Part shown: positions 28,601 through 36,528 of the stretch, piece by piece
Numbering within the stretch: position 1 is the first letter of the stretch
Layout of the letters: each line of letters opens with the position of its first letter
From: Microcoleus sp. FACHB-61
Lineage (GTDB): Bacteria; Cyanobacteriota; Cyanobacteriia; Cyanobacteriales; Microcoleaceae
Length of the DNA stretch: 60,274 nucleotides
Reading direction: 5' to 3'
Assembly: GCA_014695295.1 (NCBI GenBank)
Contig: JACJNY010000062.1
Location: 1-60,274, forward strand
The notes under the pieces: generated by a model
The model's database searches: none
What the model was told of the DNA's origin: nothing
The model's input: the letters and a program-made list of their open reading frames with translations, nothing else
Translations under genes and position numbers: made by a program

Positions 28601-28854
28601 ACTTGATAGCCATCCATACCGGGCATCATGATGTCCAGCAAAATCAAATCCGGTGGACTCGATAGAGCAAAGTTGAGAGCCAGTTTGCCATCCCGTGTCG
28701 GCCGCACTTTATATCCCCGCTTAGACAAAAGCATGGATAAAAGCCGCAAGCTTTCTGGGTGGTCATCAACCATTAAAATGTTTTGTTTTAAGGGATTGTT
28801 TTTTTGAAGTGCCAGTGTCTCTAGTCTTGGATTTTTACCGTCAGTTGTATTCAC
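25699..28854 (-). CDS. Hybrid sensor histidine kinase: REC-PAS-GAF-PAS-PAS-HisKA-HATPase
   Basis: A 1051-residue cytoplasmic kinase without membrane segments. The N-terminal receiver (about 25-140) has the phospho-acceptor Asp in LILLDIMMPGMDGYQV and Lys in DYITKPFQ. Then follow a PAS/PAC (about 178-300), a GAF (about 325-475, with WTQDEIRLLKAVAAQMGIA at its end) and two further PAS/PAC units (about 500-620 and 630-750). The kinase core has the phospho-His in GVAHEINNPVNFIYGN near residue 795, with N, G1 and G2 boxes (LLSNAIDAVEES, ISDSGPGI, GPGLGLSISYQIV). The start is GTG with GAGG eight bases upstream. A receiver at the N-terminus means it probably takes input from another kinase; no partner regulator is adjacent. 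Confidence 0.92.
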   Translation of the reverse strand: MNTTDGKNPRLETLALQKNNPLKQNILMVDDHPESLRLLSMLLSKRGYKVRPTRDGKLALNFALSSPPDLILLDIMMPGMDGYQVCEQLKACPQTKDIPVIFISSLNEVFDKVKGFSLGAVDYITKPFQIEEVVARVENQLLLSRLSKELLAKNALLEAEIEERKRIEAQLRESQHWLSAVIKTNPNLLYVYDLIEEKSLYINREIYSDIGYTFEEIQQMAATFIPKLIHPDDLPAFLEQRKKFETAKDGESFDFEYRLQHKNGEYRWFLSRESVFARTAEGKPWKILGTAAEISDRKQAELELKTALAALERQIKQRFLLETITLEIRYSLNPDQVFQTAAAQIGRIFNADCCLIHTYTEHPIPRISNVAEYRKTASQSLLDIEIPVQGNPHVQFILYQDQAVVYDDVFAEPLLENVRDLCSQIGLKSMISIRTSYQGKANGMICLHQYDSPRHWTQDEIRLLKAVAAQMGIARAQANLLEQDKQQRLKLQHSEASLAAAQKIAHIGSWEFDVVTNKSSWSEEVFRIFGLDSTAPEPTSAQVLQMCHPDDRNLFQYTVILAISQGIPYKKEFRFLHPSGQILYVEARGEAVFNETQEVIKLFGTVMDISERKQAEAALQISEERFYLAFEGSAMGLWDWNLATGEVYFNSRWKTMLGYEAEEVENSSASWEKLLHPEDFGSVTAAINAHLDGKELTYEKEFRMLTKSGEWKWIFAQAKVMERDASGNPLRMTGTHIDISDRKQAEADLQFSEQREREKAQQLEQTLEDLKKAQSQLIQAEKMSSIGQMVAGVAHEINNPVNFIYGNILPAAQYARDLVKLIYFYQQHYPQPVAEIDEELAEIEVDFIAEDFPKILASMEEGANRIKQIVLSLRNFSRLDETARKVIDIHEGIESTLVLLQHRLQSQVKRGEIQVIKNYGKLPKVECYPAQLNQVFMNLLSNAIDAVEESSANCTCKVNQIRITTEVSRENQVCVRISDSGPGIRPEVQSRIFDPFFTTKPVGRGPGLGLSISYQIVKDTHGGKLECHSEFGRGTEFAIELPISQKLKVKS

Positions 28855-29463
28855 AGCAGACCCTCGAACTATTTAAATTTTAGATGTGGAAATATTTTTA
28901 AAGCCATTAACCGCTTGTACCTAAAGCTCTCACGCAAATCAGCGCAACTATCGGCTATATATAGCGCACCCCTAAATCATCTATTATTATATCAATAATA
29001 AGGCTCGTTTGAAAAAGTAGGCGGAGCAAATTATCGCAGCCGATCGAGAAAACAGCATAGATTACTCAAATCACAGGCTAAGCAAGCAACTTTGATTAAA
29101 CGTAAAACTTTTACAGTGTCTAGAGCCCGGTTTTGCCTGCATTTACCCGGTGGCTCGGTGTTGTGTTTTTTCAGTAGATCTACTTACTCTAAACTGCAAC
29201 TAAAGCAGCCCTGACCATTCGTGTCAACTTAAAACTAAAATCCTTTGTATCTCGGGTTTGTATCCAAGTCTTGATGCCCCTAAGCCCCCCTTCTTAAGGA
29301 GGACTTCGATCGCTCTTGTACCCCCCTTTTTAAGCAGGGCTAGGGCGATATAGGCATAATTGTAAAACAGTATACCGTTACTACATTGGAGCTTAAGTTG
29401 ACACAAATGCGCCCTGAAAAACTCCTACAATATCTTATATTTTATTTGCGCGGTCGGTCTGAT
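28855..29463. other. 609-base intergenic region
   Basis: Contains the inverted-repeat element 29221-29404 (own entry) and a C-run/G-run element of the same type as the one inserted in the AAA-WD40 gene. The part next to the kinase (28855-29000) is AT-rich, as expected for its promoter. No believable gene. Confidence 0.5.
29221..29404. repeat. MITE-like element with 12-bp terminal inverted repeats
   Basis: GTGTCAACTTAA at 29221-29232 is repeated as an exact reverse complement at 29393-29404, giving a 184-bp element with perfect termini. Its centre holds two C-run blocks (CCCCCCTTCTTAAGGAGG and a related one). No transposase inside. No clear target-site duplication seen. Confidence 0.6.
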
Positions 29464-30402
29464 TTATGGTATCTTTGTCTGAGGCTGCAATTCCCCGCAA
29501 GCGGCATACACGGCTTTCACGTTATACCAATTCAGAAAAATCCGAGCAATTTCTAAAGCTAACTGCGGCTTGCCTTGGTCAATCAACCACTGCAATAAAG
29601 GAGTCATCGTCCGCTCGTTCAGCATCCCGCCCAATGATAAAATTCCCCACAGTATTTGGTGCAAAAAAGTCATTTGAATCATCATCTTTACTTCCCAACT
29701 TGGGTGTTTTTGATAAAACAAAACTCCCATTCTCCCGCGCTGAATTTCTCGGTCAATCATGCCAGGAACTTGCTCTAAACTAAAAGGTGGATGCCAGTGA
29801 TAGCCGACAGCAGCCGGACATTTAATCAGTTTCAAACCTAATTTTTTTAACCTGACACCCAATTCTAAATCTTCCCATCCGTACAGTTGAAAGCGAGTGT
29901 CAAACAGTCCAGCAGCCACCAGCCAGTGGCGGGCGATCGCCACATTTCCCGTAGCAAAATAAGCCGCCGAAAAATCCGTTATTTTGTAAGGTTCCGAAGT
30001 AGGATTCTCGAAATTGCAAGTATTAATCACGCTGCCGTAAGTAAAAACCGCATCAGTATCTTTGTAACCCTGTAGCAGAGCATCTGCGTGTGCTTGCAAA
30101 AAGTGTTCCGTTACCACCAAATCGCTGTCAATAAAAATAATCGTATCGCCCTTAGCATCTTCAACGCCCAAATTCCTGGCAGCGGCGGGGCCTTGGTGAC
30201 ATTGGGCGATCGATCGCACATGAGGCAACAAGTCGGCATTTGCCTCCAACCACTCCAGCGTCCCGTCAGTCGAGCCGTCGTCCACGACAATTACTTCATA
30301 CTCTCTCACAATCTCACCGAACTGCTGATTTTCCAGAGCCAGTAGACATTTTGCCAAAATCGGTTTACGATTGTACGTCGGAATCACAACACTAAAAAAC
30401 AC
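29464..30402 (-). CDS. Family 2 glycosyltransferase
   Basis: A 312-residue GT-A fold transferase. It starts FSVVIPTYNRKPILAKCLLAL (nucleotide-binding strand), has VVDDGSTDGTLEWL about 41-54, the GPAAARNLGVEDAKGD sugar-donor helix about 70-86 and the metal-binding DSD in IIFIDSDLVVTEHFL. A second acidic motif GWEDLELGVRLKKLG near 174-188 is like polypeptide GalNAc-transferase or chondroitin-polymerase-type C-domains. No membrane helix, so likely cytoplasmic and acting on a cell-surface polysaccharide or lipid precursor. GTG start. Acceptor and sugar unknown. Confidence 0.85.
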   Translation of the reverse strand: MFFSVVIPTYNRKPILAKCLLALENQQFGEIVREYEVIVVDDGSTDGTLEWLEANADLLPHVRSIAQCHQGPAAARNLGVEDAKGDTIIFIDSDLVVTEHFLQAHADALLQGYKDTDAVFTYGSVINTCNFENPTSEPYKITDFSAAYFATGNVAIARHWLVAAGLFDTRFQLYGWEDLELGVRLKKLGLKLIKCPAAVGYHWHPPFSLEQVPGMIDREIQRGRMGVLFYQKHPSWEVKMMIQMTFLHQILWGILSLGGMLNERTMTPLLQWLIDQGKPQLALEIARIFLNWYNVKAVYAACGELQPQTKIP

Positions 30403-30568
30403 GGCTTTTCCCCATCGCCACAGTTACCGTATCCCACGGTAACAGATTTTTCGCAGCAACTCCCCAGGGAAATAGCAAAGTTTAGCAAAAAAAGAATATA
30501 TAAATCTGTACTATTTCTGACAAGAATCGATCTCAATTAGGTGCATAATACAAAGTTGGTTAAATATC

Positions 30569-30685
30569 ACATCTTGCACCATTTTCAGAAACAGGCCAGA
30601 TGCCTGTTCCACAAAAATGATATTTTTTTGTGGAACAGGCCCCAGAGCCCGCCCTGAAAAGCTTAGTGACAATGGTGCAAGATGT
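30569..30685. repeat. Nested inverted-repeat element upstream of argG (MITE-like)
   Basis: Outer arms of 15 bases (ACATCTTGCACCATT at 30569-30583, exact complement at 30671-30685) enclose an inner perfect 16-bp hairpin (30602-30617 with 30625-30640, loop TGATATT) of the CCTGTTCCACAA family. It ends 26 bases before the argG start, so it probably lies in the argG 5' leader. Confidence 0.75.
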
Positions 30686-30711
30686 CAGTTAAATTCAGGA
30701 TGTAAATAGCA

Positions 30712-31914
30712 ATGAGTCGCGCTAAAAAAGTTGTGCTAGCATATTCGGGCGGAGTCGATACCTCCGTCTGCATTCCTTACCTCAAAAACGAGTGGGGCGT
30801 CGAAGAGGTAATTACTCTGGCGGCGGATTTAGGACAGGGAGACGAATTAGAACCAATCCGCAAAAAAGCTTTGGCCTCCGGTGCTTCGGAATCACTGGTA
30901 ATCGACGCTACCGAGGAATTTGTCAAAAACTATGCGTTTCCAGCAATTCAAGCTAACGCACTTTACGAAAATCGCTATCCCCTTTCTACGGCGCTGGCTC
31001 GCCCGCTAATTGCTAAATTGTTAGTAGAAGCTGCGGAAAAATACGGCGCAGATGCGATCGCCCACGGTTGTACAGGTAAGGGAAACGATCAGGTGCGGTT
31101 CGATGTGTCGATCGGCGCGCTCAACCCCAAGATTAAAATCTTAGCACCGGCGCGGGAGTGGAAAATGAGCCGCGAAGAAACGATCGCATACGGCGAGAAA
31201 TGCGGCATTCCGTCGCCGGTGAAGAAGTCTTCGCCTTACAGTATCGATCGCAACTTATTGGGAATGGCAATTGAAGCCGGAATTCTCGAAGATCCTTGGG
31301 CGGAACCGCCGGAAGAAGTTTATTTGATGACAAAGGCGATCGAGGAAACTCCCGACACACCCGAATACATAGAAATCGGTTTCGAGTGCGGAAATCCTGT
31401 CAGTTTGAACGGCAAAGATTTATCACCAGTCGCCTTAATTTCCCAACTCAACGAAATAGTTGGAAATCACGGAGTCGGGCGCATTGACATGATTGAAAAC
31501 CGTCTAGTCGGGATTAAATCGCGGGAAATTTACGAAACACCGGCGATTTTAGTTTTGATGCACGCGCACCGAGACTTAGAAAGTTTGACGCTGACAGCAG
31601 ATGTAACGCGATACAAGCGAGGCATCGAAGAAACCTACAGCCAAATGATTTACAACGGTCTTTGGTACAACCCTTTAAAAACAGCTTTAGACGCATTTAT
31701 TCAGGACACGCAAAAGCGAGTAACTGGAACCGTGCGGCTCAAACTCTTCAAAGGAAATGCCACAATTGTCGGCCGCAAATCCGAAAATTCGCTGTACAGT
31801 TTCGACTTAGCAACCTACGGCGCAGAGGACGAATTCGACCACAAGGCGGCCGAAGGTTTTGTCTACGTTTGGGGACTGCCAACCCGCATTTGGTCGGAGA
31901 AAAATAGGGGTTAG
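30712..31914 (+). CDS. argG: Argininosuccinate synthase
   Basis: Joins citrulline and aspartate using ATP in arginine synthesis. The N-terminal PP-loop [15 protein letters not shown] (residues 9-23) binds ATP. Further family motifs are [36 protein letters not shown] (about 97-132) and [23 protein letters not shown] (about 173-195). Length 400 aa is normal. AGGATG sits about 11 bases before the ATG. The leader carries a nested inverted repeat that could affect expression. Monocistronic as far as seen. Confidence 0.97.
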   Translation: MSRAKKVVLAYSGGVDTSVCIPYLKNEWGVEEVITLAADLGQGDELEPIRKKALASGASESLVIDATEEFVKNYAFPAIQANALYENRYPLSTALARPLIAKLLVEAAEKYGADAIAHGCTGKGNDQVRFDVSIGALNPKIKILAPAREWKMSREETIAYGEKCGIPSPVKKSSPYSIDRNLLGMAIEAGILEDPWAEPPEEVYLMTKAIEETPDTPEYIEIGFECGNPVSLNGKDLSPVALISQLNEIVGNHGVGRIDMIENRLVGIKSREIYETPAILVLMHAHRDLESLTLTADVTRYKRGIEETYSQMIYNGLWYNPLKTALDAFIQDTQKRVTGTVRLKLFKGNATIVGRKSENSLYSFDLATYGAEDEFDHKAAEGFVYVWGLPTRIWSEKNRG

Positions 31915-32080
31915 TAAAATCGGATTAAAAGCCGGATTTTAACCCGCCGAATCGAATTCGGATTAAAAACCCGATGTTAATCCGCCGAATCGAATTCCGA
32001 TGTTCCACAAACAAAGTCCGCGCAACGCGAGACTAAGAGTAAGGTGGGCACTGCCCACCTTATTTGTTAAAATATAGATA
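31915..32080. repeat. Direct repeats and palindromes downstream of argG
   Basis: A unit containing CGGATTAAAA ... CCGCCGAATCGAATT occurs twice (about 31920-31957 and 31963-31998), then an inverted partial GTCCGC-family copy, then the palindrome AAGGTGGGCACTGCCCACCTT at 32041-32061. The last could end argG transcription. Confidence 0.6.
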
Positions 32081-32122
32081 AAATAATTTAAAAATCCTAA
32101 AAATTTCAATGGTAGAAAGCCA

Positions 32123-32713
32123 ATGATTGGTAATCAAAGCCAACATTATATCTCACCGGAAGAGTATCTGAAATTAGAAGAAGTCAGCCATATTAAACAT
32201 GAGTATATTCAGGGCGAAATCTACGCAAGGGCAGGTGCAAATGATGCTCATGTGACAGTGGCGGGCAACTTATTTGCACTCTTGAAAAATCAGGTTCGGG
32301 GTAGTGGCTGTCGTGTTTATATGTCAGACATGAAAGCTGGGATTGAATCTAGGAATATTTATTACTATCCCGACGTGATGGTAACGTGCGATGAACGGGA
32401 CAAAGCATTTCAATCTTTTAAAAAATATCCTTGTTTAATTATCGAGGTTTTGTCAAATGGTACAGAAGCATTTGATCGGGGTGATAAGTTTGCTGATTAT
32501 CAAGAATTTGAAACGCTTCAAGAGTATGTGTTAATTAATCAAAAGCGGCAGCGGGTGGAGTGTTTCCGCCGCAATGCTGAAGGATTGTGGGTTTTGTATT
32601 CCTATACTCAAGGAAGCGAAATTCACTTAGCTAGTGTGGACTTTCGCACTAGCATGGAGGCTATCTATGAAGATGTTACATTTACAGGCAATGATTCGGA
32701 AGAAGCGAATTGA
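32123..32713 (+). CDS. Uma2 family (DUF820) restriction-endonuclease-like protein
   Basis: A 196-residue Uma2 protein. Motifs in order: YISPEEYLKLEEVSHIKHEYIQGEIYARAGANDAH (about 9-43), the acidic metal site YYPDVMVTCD near 85-94, and PCLIIEVLSNGTEAFDRGDKFADYQEFETLQEYVLINQ (about 105-142), with E-V-L and the downstream Lys of the PD-(D/E)XK core. Typical length. Alone, flanked by repeats on both sides. Role unknown. Confidence 0.87.
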   Translation: MIGNQSQHYISPEEYLKLEEVSHIKHEYIQGEIYARAGANDAHVTVAGNLFALLKNQVRGSGCRVYMSDMKAGIESRNIYYYPDVMVTCDERDKAFQSFKKYPCLIIEVLSNGTEAFDRGDKFADYQEFETLQEYVLINQKRQRVECFRRNAEGLWVLYSYTQGSEIHLASVDFRTSMEAIYEDVTFTGNDSEEAN

Positions 32714-32850
32714 GATACAACAATCAAAGCCATTAGTCACTCGGCCATAGAAATCGCTCCTTGTCAAACGAAGTCCGCCTGCCCGAACTAAAGAATAAAG
32801 CTGTTATCATAGCAGAATTTAGTATTATGCTTGTACCTGAGTCAATATTT

Positions 32851-32978
32851 CCAAAAATAAGGACATAACCATACCAAAAATAAGGAAATAACCCTACCAA
32901 AAATAAGGACACAACATTGTTGTGTCCCTACTTTGCTTTGCGCGGTATCGGATATCAGGACACAACATTGTTGTGTCC
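32851..32978. repeat. 23-bp tandem repeat plus paired palindromes, locus 2
   Basis: Three head-to-tail 23-bp units starting CCAAAAATAAGGA at 32851, 32874 and 32897 run into a palindrome of the GACACAACATTG family (32907-32927), with a second identical palindrome at 32958-32978 abutting the DedA stop codon. Same paired arrangement as 11549-11605 and 45775-45828. Confidence 0.75.
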
Positions 32979-33602
32979 CTACTTAGTCTTGTCCAAACTC
33001 CGCGACTCCAACCAAATAGGAATTGCAATCCAAGCAACTGCTAACAGCAAAGCAAATACCGCAAATTGAGCCGCCCAAGCTACCAACTTCTCCAAAGACA
33101 CAACCTGTCCCAAGAAGTAGGATAAACTCACCATTACCGATGCCCAGCTTGCAGCACCCAGAACATTGAACAGCGAAAATTTCCAAAAAGGCATTTCTGC
33201 AATACCTGCTAGGGGGCTAGCAAAAATTCGCAGTAGTGCAATGAAACGGCCCAAAAATACGGCTTTAGCTGCATTTTTGCTAAACTGTTCTTTTAAGTCA
33301 AACAGTTGTTCTTCCCGAAAGCGGAAAAATTGTCCCAGCTTTAGCAGGAGTGGCCAGCCACCGTACCTGCCGATCGCATAACCAAGGTTTCCGCCCACAG
33401 TCGCACCGGCGGTCGCACTGCCGAGTACATACCAGTAATTCAGTTCCCCGCTGCCAGCTAAAAACCCGCCAGCAATCGTAATTGTCTCGCCTGGAAGAGG
33501 AACTCCCAGATTTTCCAGCAAAATTCCCAGAAATACTGCCCAGTAGCCGTAATCGCGCGCAAACTGCTGAATAGTCTCTAACGATAAAAACTCAAAAGAC
33601 AT
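32979..33602 (-). CDS. DedA family membrane protein
   Basis: A 207-residue polytopic inner-membrane protein. The family signature is present: a re-entrant loop NLGVPLPGETITIAGGFLAGSG (about 31-52), the G-x-x-x-G-rich helix GATVGGNLGYAIGRYGG, and the conserved arginine motif FLGRFIALLRIFASPLAGIAEMPFWKFSLFNVLGAASWAS (about 116-155). DedA proteins act in membrane homeostasis and lipid-carrier or phospholipid flipping. No operon partner. Confidence 0.9.
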   Translation of the reverse strand: MSFEFLSLETIQQFARDYGYWAVFLGILLENLGVPLPGETITIAGGFLAGSGELNYWYVLGSATAGATVGGNLGYAIGRYGGWPLLLKLGQFFRFREEQLFDLKEQFSKNAAKAVFLGRFIALLRIFASPLAGIAEMPFWKFSLFNVLGAASWASVMVSLSYFLGQVVSLEKLVAWAAQFAVFALLLAVAWIAIPIWLESRSLDKTK

Positions 33603-33950
33603 TCGATACTGCCTTCGTAAATTTTTGCAAAGCTCAATACATTTATATATTGGCTCGATTCAGCCAATAGTGCAATCTTTCGCTGTGATGAAAAACACAC
33701 TCTTGTCGCGATCGCTGGCCCCACTAAAAATTACCCTTTCAGGCATACTAGATTAAGAGAGAATTGTTGCGGTTGCGTTCCGCGCGATTGCTAGCCAGTT
33801 TTCCTACTAAATTTATCACAACGGCTCTCCCCAACGATTCCCACAAGGGCGATCGCCCTTCTCAAACCTTAGCTGAAATCCCCTGATTCTTTCCACAGAA
33901 TCAGCAACTGAACTCACTTATTCATACTGCACGATCGTAGGATAACTGCT
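33603..33950. other. Divergent intergenic region (DedA / STAS)
   Basis: About 350 bases with promoters for both flanking genes presumed. One HIP1 site near 33848-33858 and otherwise unstructured sequence. No gene, RNA or repeat recognised. Confidence 0.45.
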
Positions 33951-34295
33951 ATGGAATTTCCCAACTTCAACCAACACATCGTCCTTCAACCTCACAACTG
34001 CCTGGACTCCCAAGCCGGAAGCCTCCTCCAGCAACAGCTAGCCGAGATTGTGCCCGATCGCCACAAACTCTGGGTCATAGACATGGCCGCCGTAGATTTT
34101 ATCGACAGTTCCGGGATCTGCGCCTTAGTCGGCGGACTCAACGCCGCCCGCCACCGGGGATGCCGCCTCGTCATTTGCAACCTCTCAGCCACAGTCAAGC
34201 TAATTTTTGAAATTACTCAACTCGACCAACTCTTTGAAATCTTCGACAGTTTCGACCAAATTATCTCCGCTGAAACTCCGGCTCTAGTTGCTTGA
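33951..34295 (+). CDS. STAS domain protein (anti-sigma-factor antagonist-like)
   Basis: A 114-residue single STAS domain. The key stretch is VIDMAAVDFIDSSGICALVGGLNAARHRGCRLVICNLS (about 43-80), with S55-S56 at the position of the serine phosphorylated in SpoIIAA-type antagonists. Probably a partner-switching component that binds an anti-sigma or kinase-like protein; no kinase or phosphatase is encoded next door. Small and complete. Confidence 0.85.
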   Translation: MEFPNFNQHIVLQPHNCLDSQAGSLLQQQLAEIVPDRHKLWVIDMAAVDFIDSSGICALVGGLNAARHRGCRLVICNLSATVKLIFEITQLDQLFEIFDSFDQIISAETPALVA

Positions 34296-34346
34296 TTCAA
34301 ATGACCTCCCGAGAGCAAATCTCAAATCTCAAATTTCCCATAGACT

Positions 34347-34997
34347 TCAAGTAACCCCAGAGCAAATTTGTATATCATAAATAGGCTTATTTGTCAAGCA
34401 ATACCAATGACAGACAAATAAATCCGGCGCTTGAACGCCGACAGAAACGATCGCAGGTGCAGCCGGAAAAGGCCAAAGTCGATCGAAACAAATCCTTTCC
34501 CCTACGAACCCGAACTGCATCAAATAAGTCGCCGGTGGCGCATTTAAAAGATTCAACAAGCGGTAAGCCAACTCATAAAGCTGCTGCCGCCAAACATCCG
34601 ACAAATGCACCGGTTGAGAGTAACTCAACTCGCCAGACTGCTTGTCAGCTTCCGCACCGATCGCCTCAGCATATAGTGGGCCCTTTGCCGTCAACACCAC
34701 AGGCAGCCAAAAATTGCCACCGCCGACGGGCACTTGCAAATCCTGAGCCACTCGATCGCGCGCCGCCGAAACATTGCCGCAAAATCGAAACACATCTTGA
34801 GCCGGAAAAACCAGATGGGACGGCACATCCAGCGTCAAAGGACAAACGATCGCCCCACCCGGAGCGATCGCGCCAGAATTGAGTTCCGAAACCCCACAGA
34901 TATTGACTTCAGTTAAAGGATTAGATTGAACGATCGCCGCCTTGAGACTTGCGGCCGGGCCTTTCTCGCCACCCGCCACAATCAAAACCTTAGACAT
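34347..34997 (-). CDS. Conserved-type hypothetical protein, unknown function
   Basis: The ATG at 34997 (MSKVLIVAGGEKGPAASLKA) is preferred over an upstream in-frame start at 35039 inside the preceding gene. 216 residues, Rossmann-like opening (VLIVAGG) but no recognised cofactor motif. The middle has GGAIVCPLTLDVPSHLVFPAQD and the end PAAPAIVSVGVQAPDLFVCHWYC. It overlaps the stop of the coiled-coil gene by 8 bases, so the two are translationally coupled and probably work together. I do not recognise the family. Confidence 0.65.
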   Translation of the reverse strand: MSKVLIVAGGEKGPAASLKAAIVQSNPLTEVNICGVSELNSGAIAPGGAIVCPLTLDVPSHLVFPAQDVFRFCGNVSAARDRVAQDLQVPVGGGNFWLPVVLTAKGPLYAEAIGAEADKQSGELSYSQPVHLSDVWRQQLYELAYRLLNLLNAPPATYLMQFGFVGERICFDRLWPFPAAPAIVSVGVQAPDLFVCHWYCLTNKPIYDIQICSGVT

Positions 34998-35544
34998 TGC
35001 CAAAGCTCGGCATTTGAATGCCCCGATCGTCCTCAGCATCGACGCTCGGCAGATCCAAGCCCTTAGCCTTGCGGCTCCGCACAGCGAGACGGTAAGTTAC
35101 GCTTTGCAACTCAGTGTGCAACTGGCGGTTTTCCTTTTGCAGTTGATCCAATTTTTCCTTAATCGGCTCGATCCGCTCGGCAAACTTTTGGCGGTAAACC
35201 CCAGGCAATTCCTGAACCACCTGTTCCAGCATCCGAGAGCGATCCGTCAATTCCTGCACCGACTGCCGCAGTTGGTAAACCTCAGCATCCCGCTCCGCGA
35301 TTTGTTCCTGATAAAAACCCACCTGTTCTTCAACAGCTTGCAGTTGTTCCCGCATCGCCTGCATTTGAGCTTGGTGGCGATCGGAAACTTCCGGCGCCGG
35401 CACAAAACTCGAATTTCCCTTCACCAGCCTGAAAAGTTCTTGAGACAACTGCTGCACCAATTGGTCGCGCATTTGCAGCTCTTCGGTGAGACGAGATACC
35501 TCTGATTGCAGTTCTTTTGAGCTTACAAGTTTAGTCTGGTTCAC
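34990..35544 (-). CDS. Coiled-coil protein
   Basis: A 184-residue, Gln/Glu/Leu-rich protein with heptad patterning through most of its length (SEVSRLTEELQMRDQLVQQLSQELFRLV, then ERDAEVYQLRQSVQELTDRSRMLEQVVQEL and IKEKLDQLQKENRQLHTELQ). No signal or membrane segment, so a soluble cytoplasmic scaffold or filament-like protein is likely. First gene of a two-gene overlap with the hypothetical protein downstream. Function unknown. Confidence 0.75.
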   Translation of the reverse strand: MNQTKLVSSKELQSEVSRLTEELQMRDQLVQQLSQELFRLVKGNSSFVPAPEVSDRHQAQMQAMREQLQAVEEQVGFYQEQIAERDAEVYQLRQSVQELTDRSRMLEQVVQELPGVYRQKFAERIEPIKEKLDQLQKENRQLHTELQSVTYRLAVRSRKAKGLDLPSVDAEDDRGIQMPSFGNV

Positions 35545-35815
35545 GATGACTCTCAGCTTTTGCTATAGAATGTGTTTCTCTTTAAAAATATCTTTCCCTT
35601 ACCGCAGAGGCAAGAGTCACTTCAAAAGTTTTGAACCCGTTAGGCTAAATCGAGCCAGCGAGCGGCCAGATGTCAACGGTAAAGCTCAGTCTAACTCACA
35701 TCCGGCACCCACGTCATCAACTTAGTTTCTTGCCACAGACCCACGTAAAATCCTATATTTTTTGTCAATAAACCAGGTTTCTTGGCTTTTTCGATAATAG
35801 TGGCAGATCTAAAGT

Positions 35816-36409
35816 CTAACCAATCGCAGCCGAAAGCACTTTGCCAGCTTCGTCCAAGGTGCTGCCAAAACAGATAATTCCGTCCTCGTGACCGGCCATC
35901 GCCAGAATTTTGCGCTCTGCCAAATCCTCCTCCTCAAAAAGTCTAAACATTTCTAAGGCCATCTGCGGAGTGCCGTAAGGTATTTCTTTTCTAGTAGTAG
36001 GAATCTTAAACAGCAGTTGCTGCCATAGCTTAGGATTGTGTACGTGAATTATCCCACCCACATCCTCTCTCTGAAGGTAAAGGGCGGCGTGAGTCAGGGA
36101 CTCCGACGAAGCTTGTACGGGGCCCCGGCAGCCGAGTAAATTTTGTTCTAAGTTAAATTCGGTAACAGTACAGTAGGATTCTGGCCCGAGAACCCTTAAG
36201 TGTGCAGTTTGGGTTCCCGAAATCACGAATTGGCAAGAATTGCCGAGCCTGACGCTGACGTTCCCAAACCCTATGCCATTTTCGTAGACGCCAATTAATC
36301 CCCAAGCGTGGAGCCGATCGCGCCAGTCCATCAAATCTGCTATGTTCCCGGCAGATACAGGGTCTGCCTCTTCCCAGTCACAGCGGTACTTAACGACTCC
36401 TTCATCCAT
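35816..36409 (-). CDS. Class II aldolase/adducin family protein
   Basis: A zinc-dependent class II aldolase or sugar-phosphate dehydratase (197 aa from the ATG at 36409, which has AGGA seven bases upstream; an in-frame GTG at 36442 would add 11 residues). Family marks: FGNVSVR near 60-66, ASSESLTHAALYLQRE near 100-115, the zinc-binding HVHNP about 123-127 and the third His in AGHEDGIICFG. Fuculose/ribulose-phosphate aldolases and methylthioribulose-1-phosphate dehydratase (MtnB) share these; the substrate cannot be fixed. No methionine-salvage neighbours seen. Confidence 0.85.
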   Translation of the reverse strand: MDEGVVKYRCDWEEADPVSAGNIADLMDWRDRLHAWGLIGVYENGIGFGNVSVRLGNSCQFVISGTQTAHLRVLGPESYCTVTEFNLEQNLLGCRGPVQASSESLTHAALYLQREDVGGIIHVHNPKLWQQLLFKIPTTRKEIPYGTPQMALEMFRLFEEEDLAERKILAMAGHEDGIICFGSTLDEAGKVLSAAIG

Positions 36410-36528
36410 CCATTTTCCTGCTATAGCGGACACGACAGACACGATCCAAGCTGAGACTTAATCGAAGTTGTCAAACAGCTTTTTTTGCCTGCTGCCTTAT
36501 GTCTCGGTGCATGAGCGCCTTAACAGCT

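Noticed and set aside
29224..29406. 60-codon minus-strand frame
   Set aside because: It coincides almost exactly with the inverted-repeat element 29221-29404 and encodes LLKKGG repeats made by C-run blocks.
32851..32919. CRISPR array from regular 23-bp spacing
   Set aside because: Units are directly abutting without unique spacers, only three copies, and no cas genes are present in the window.
34391..34882. 163-codon plus-strand frame
   Set aside because: Antisense to the overlapping conserved pair on the minus strand; the product is Arg/Pro/Thr-rich and featureless, as shadow frames are.
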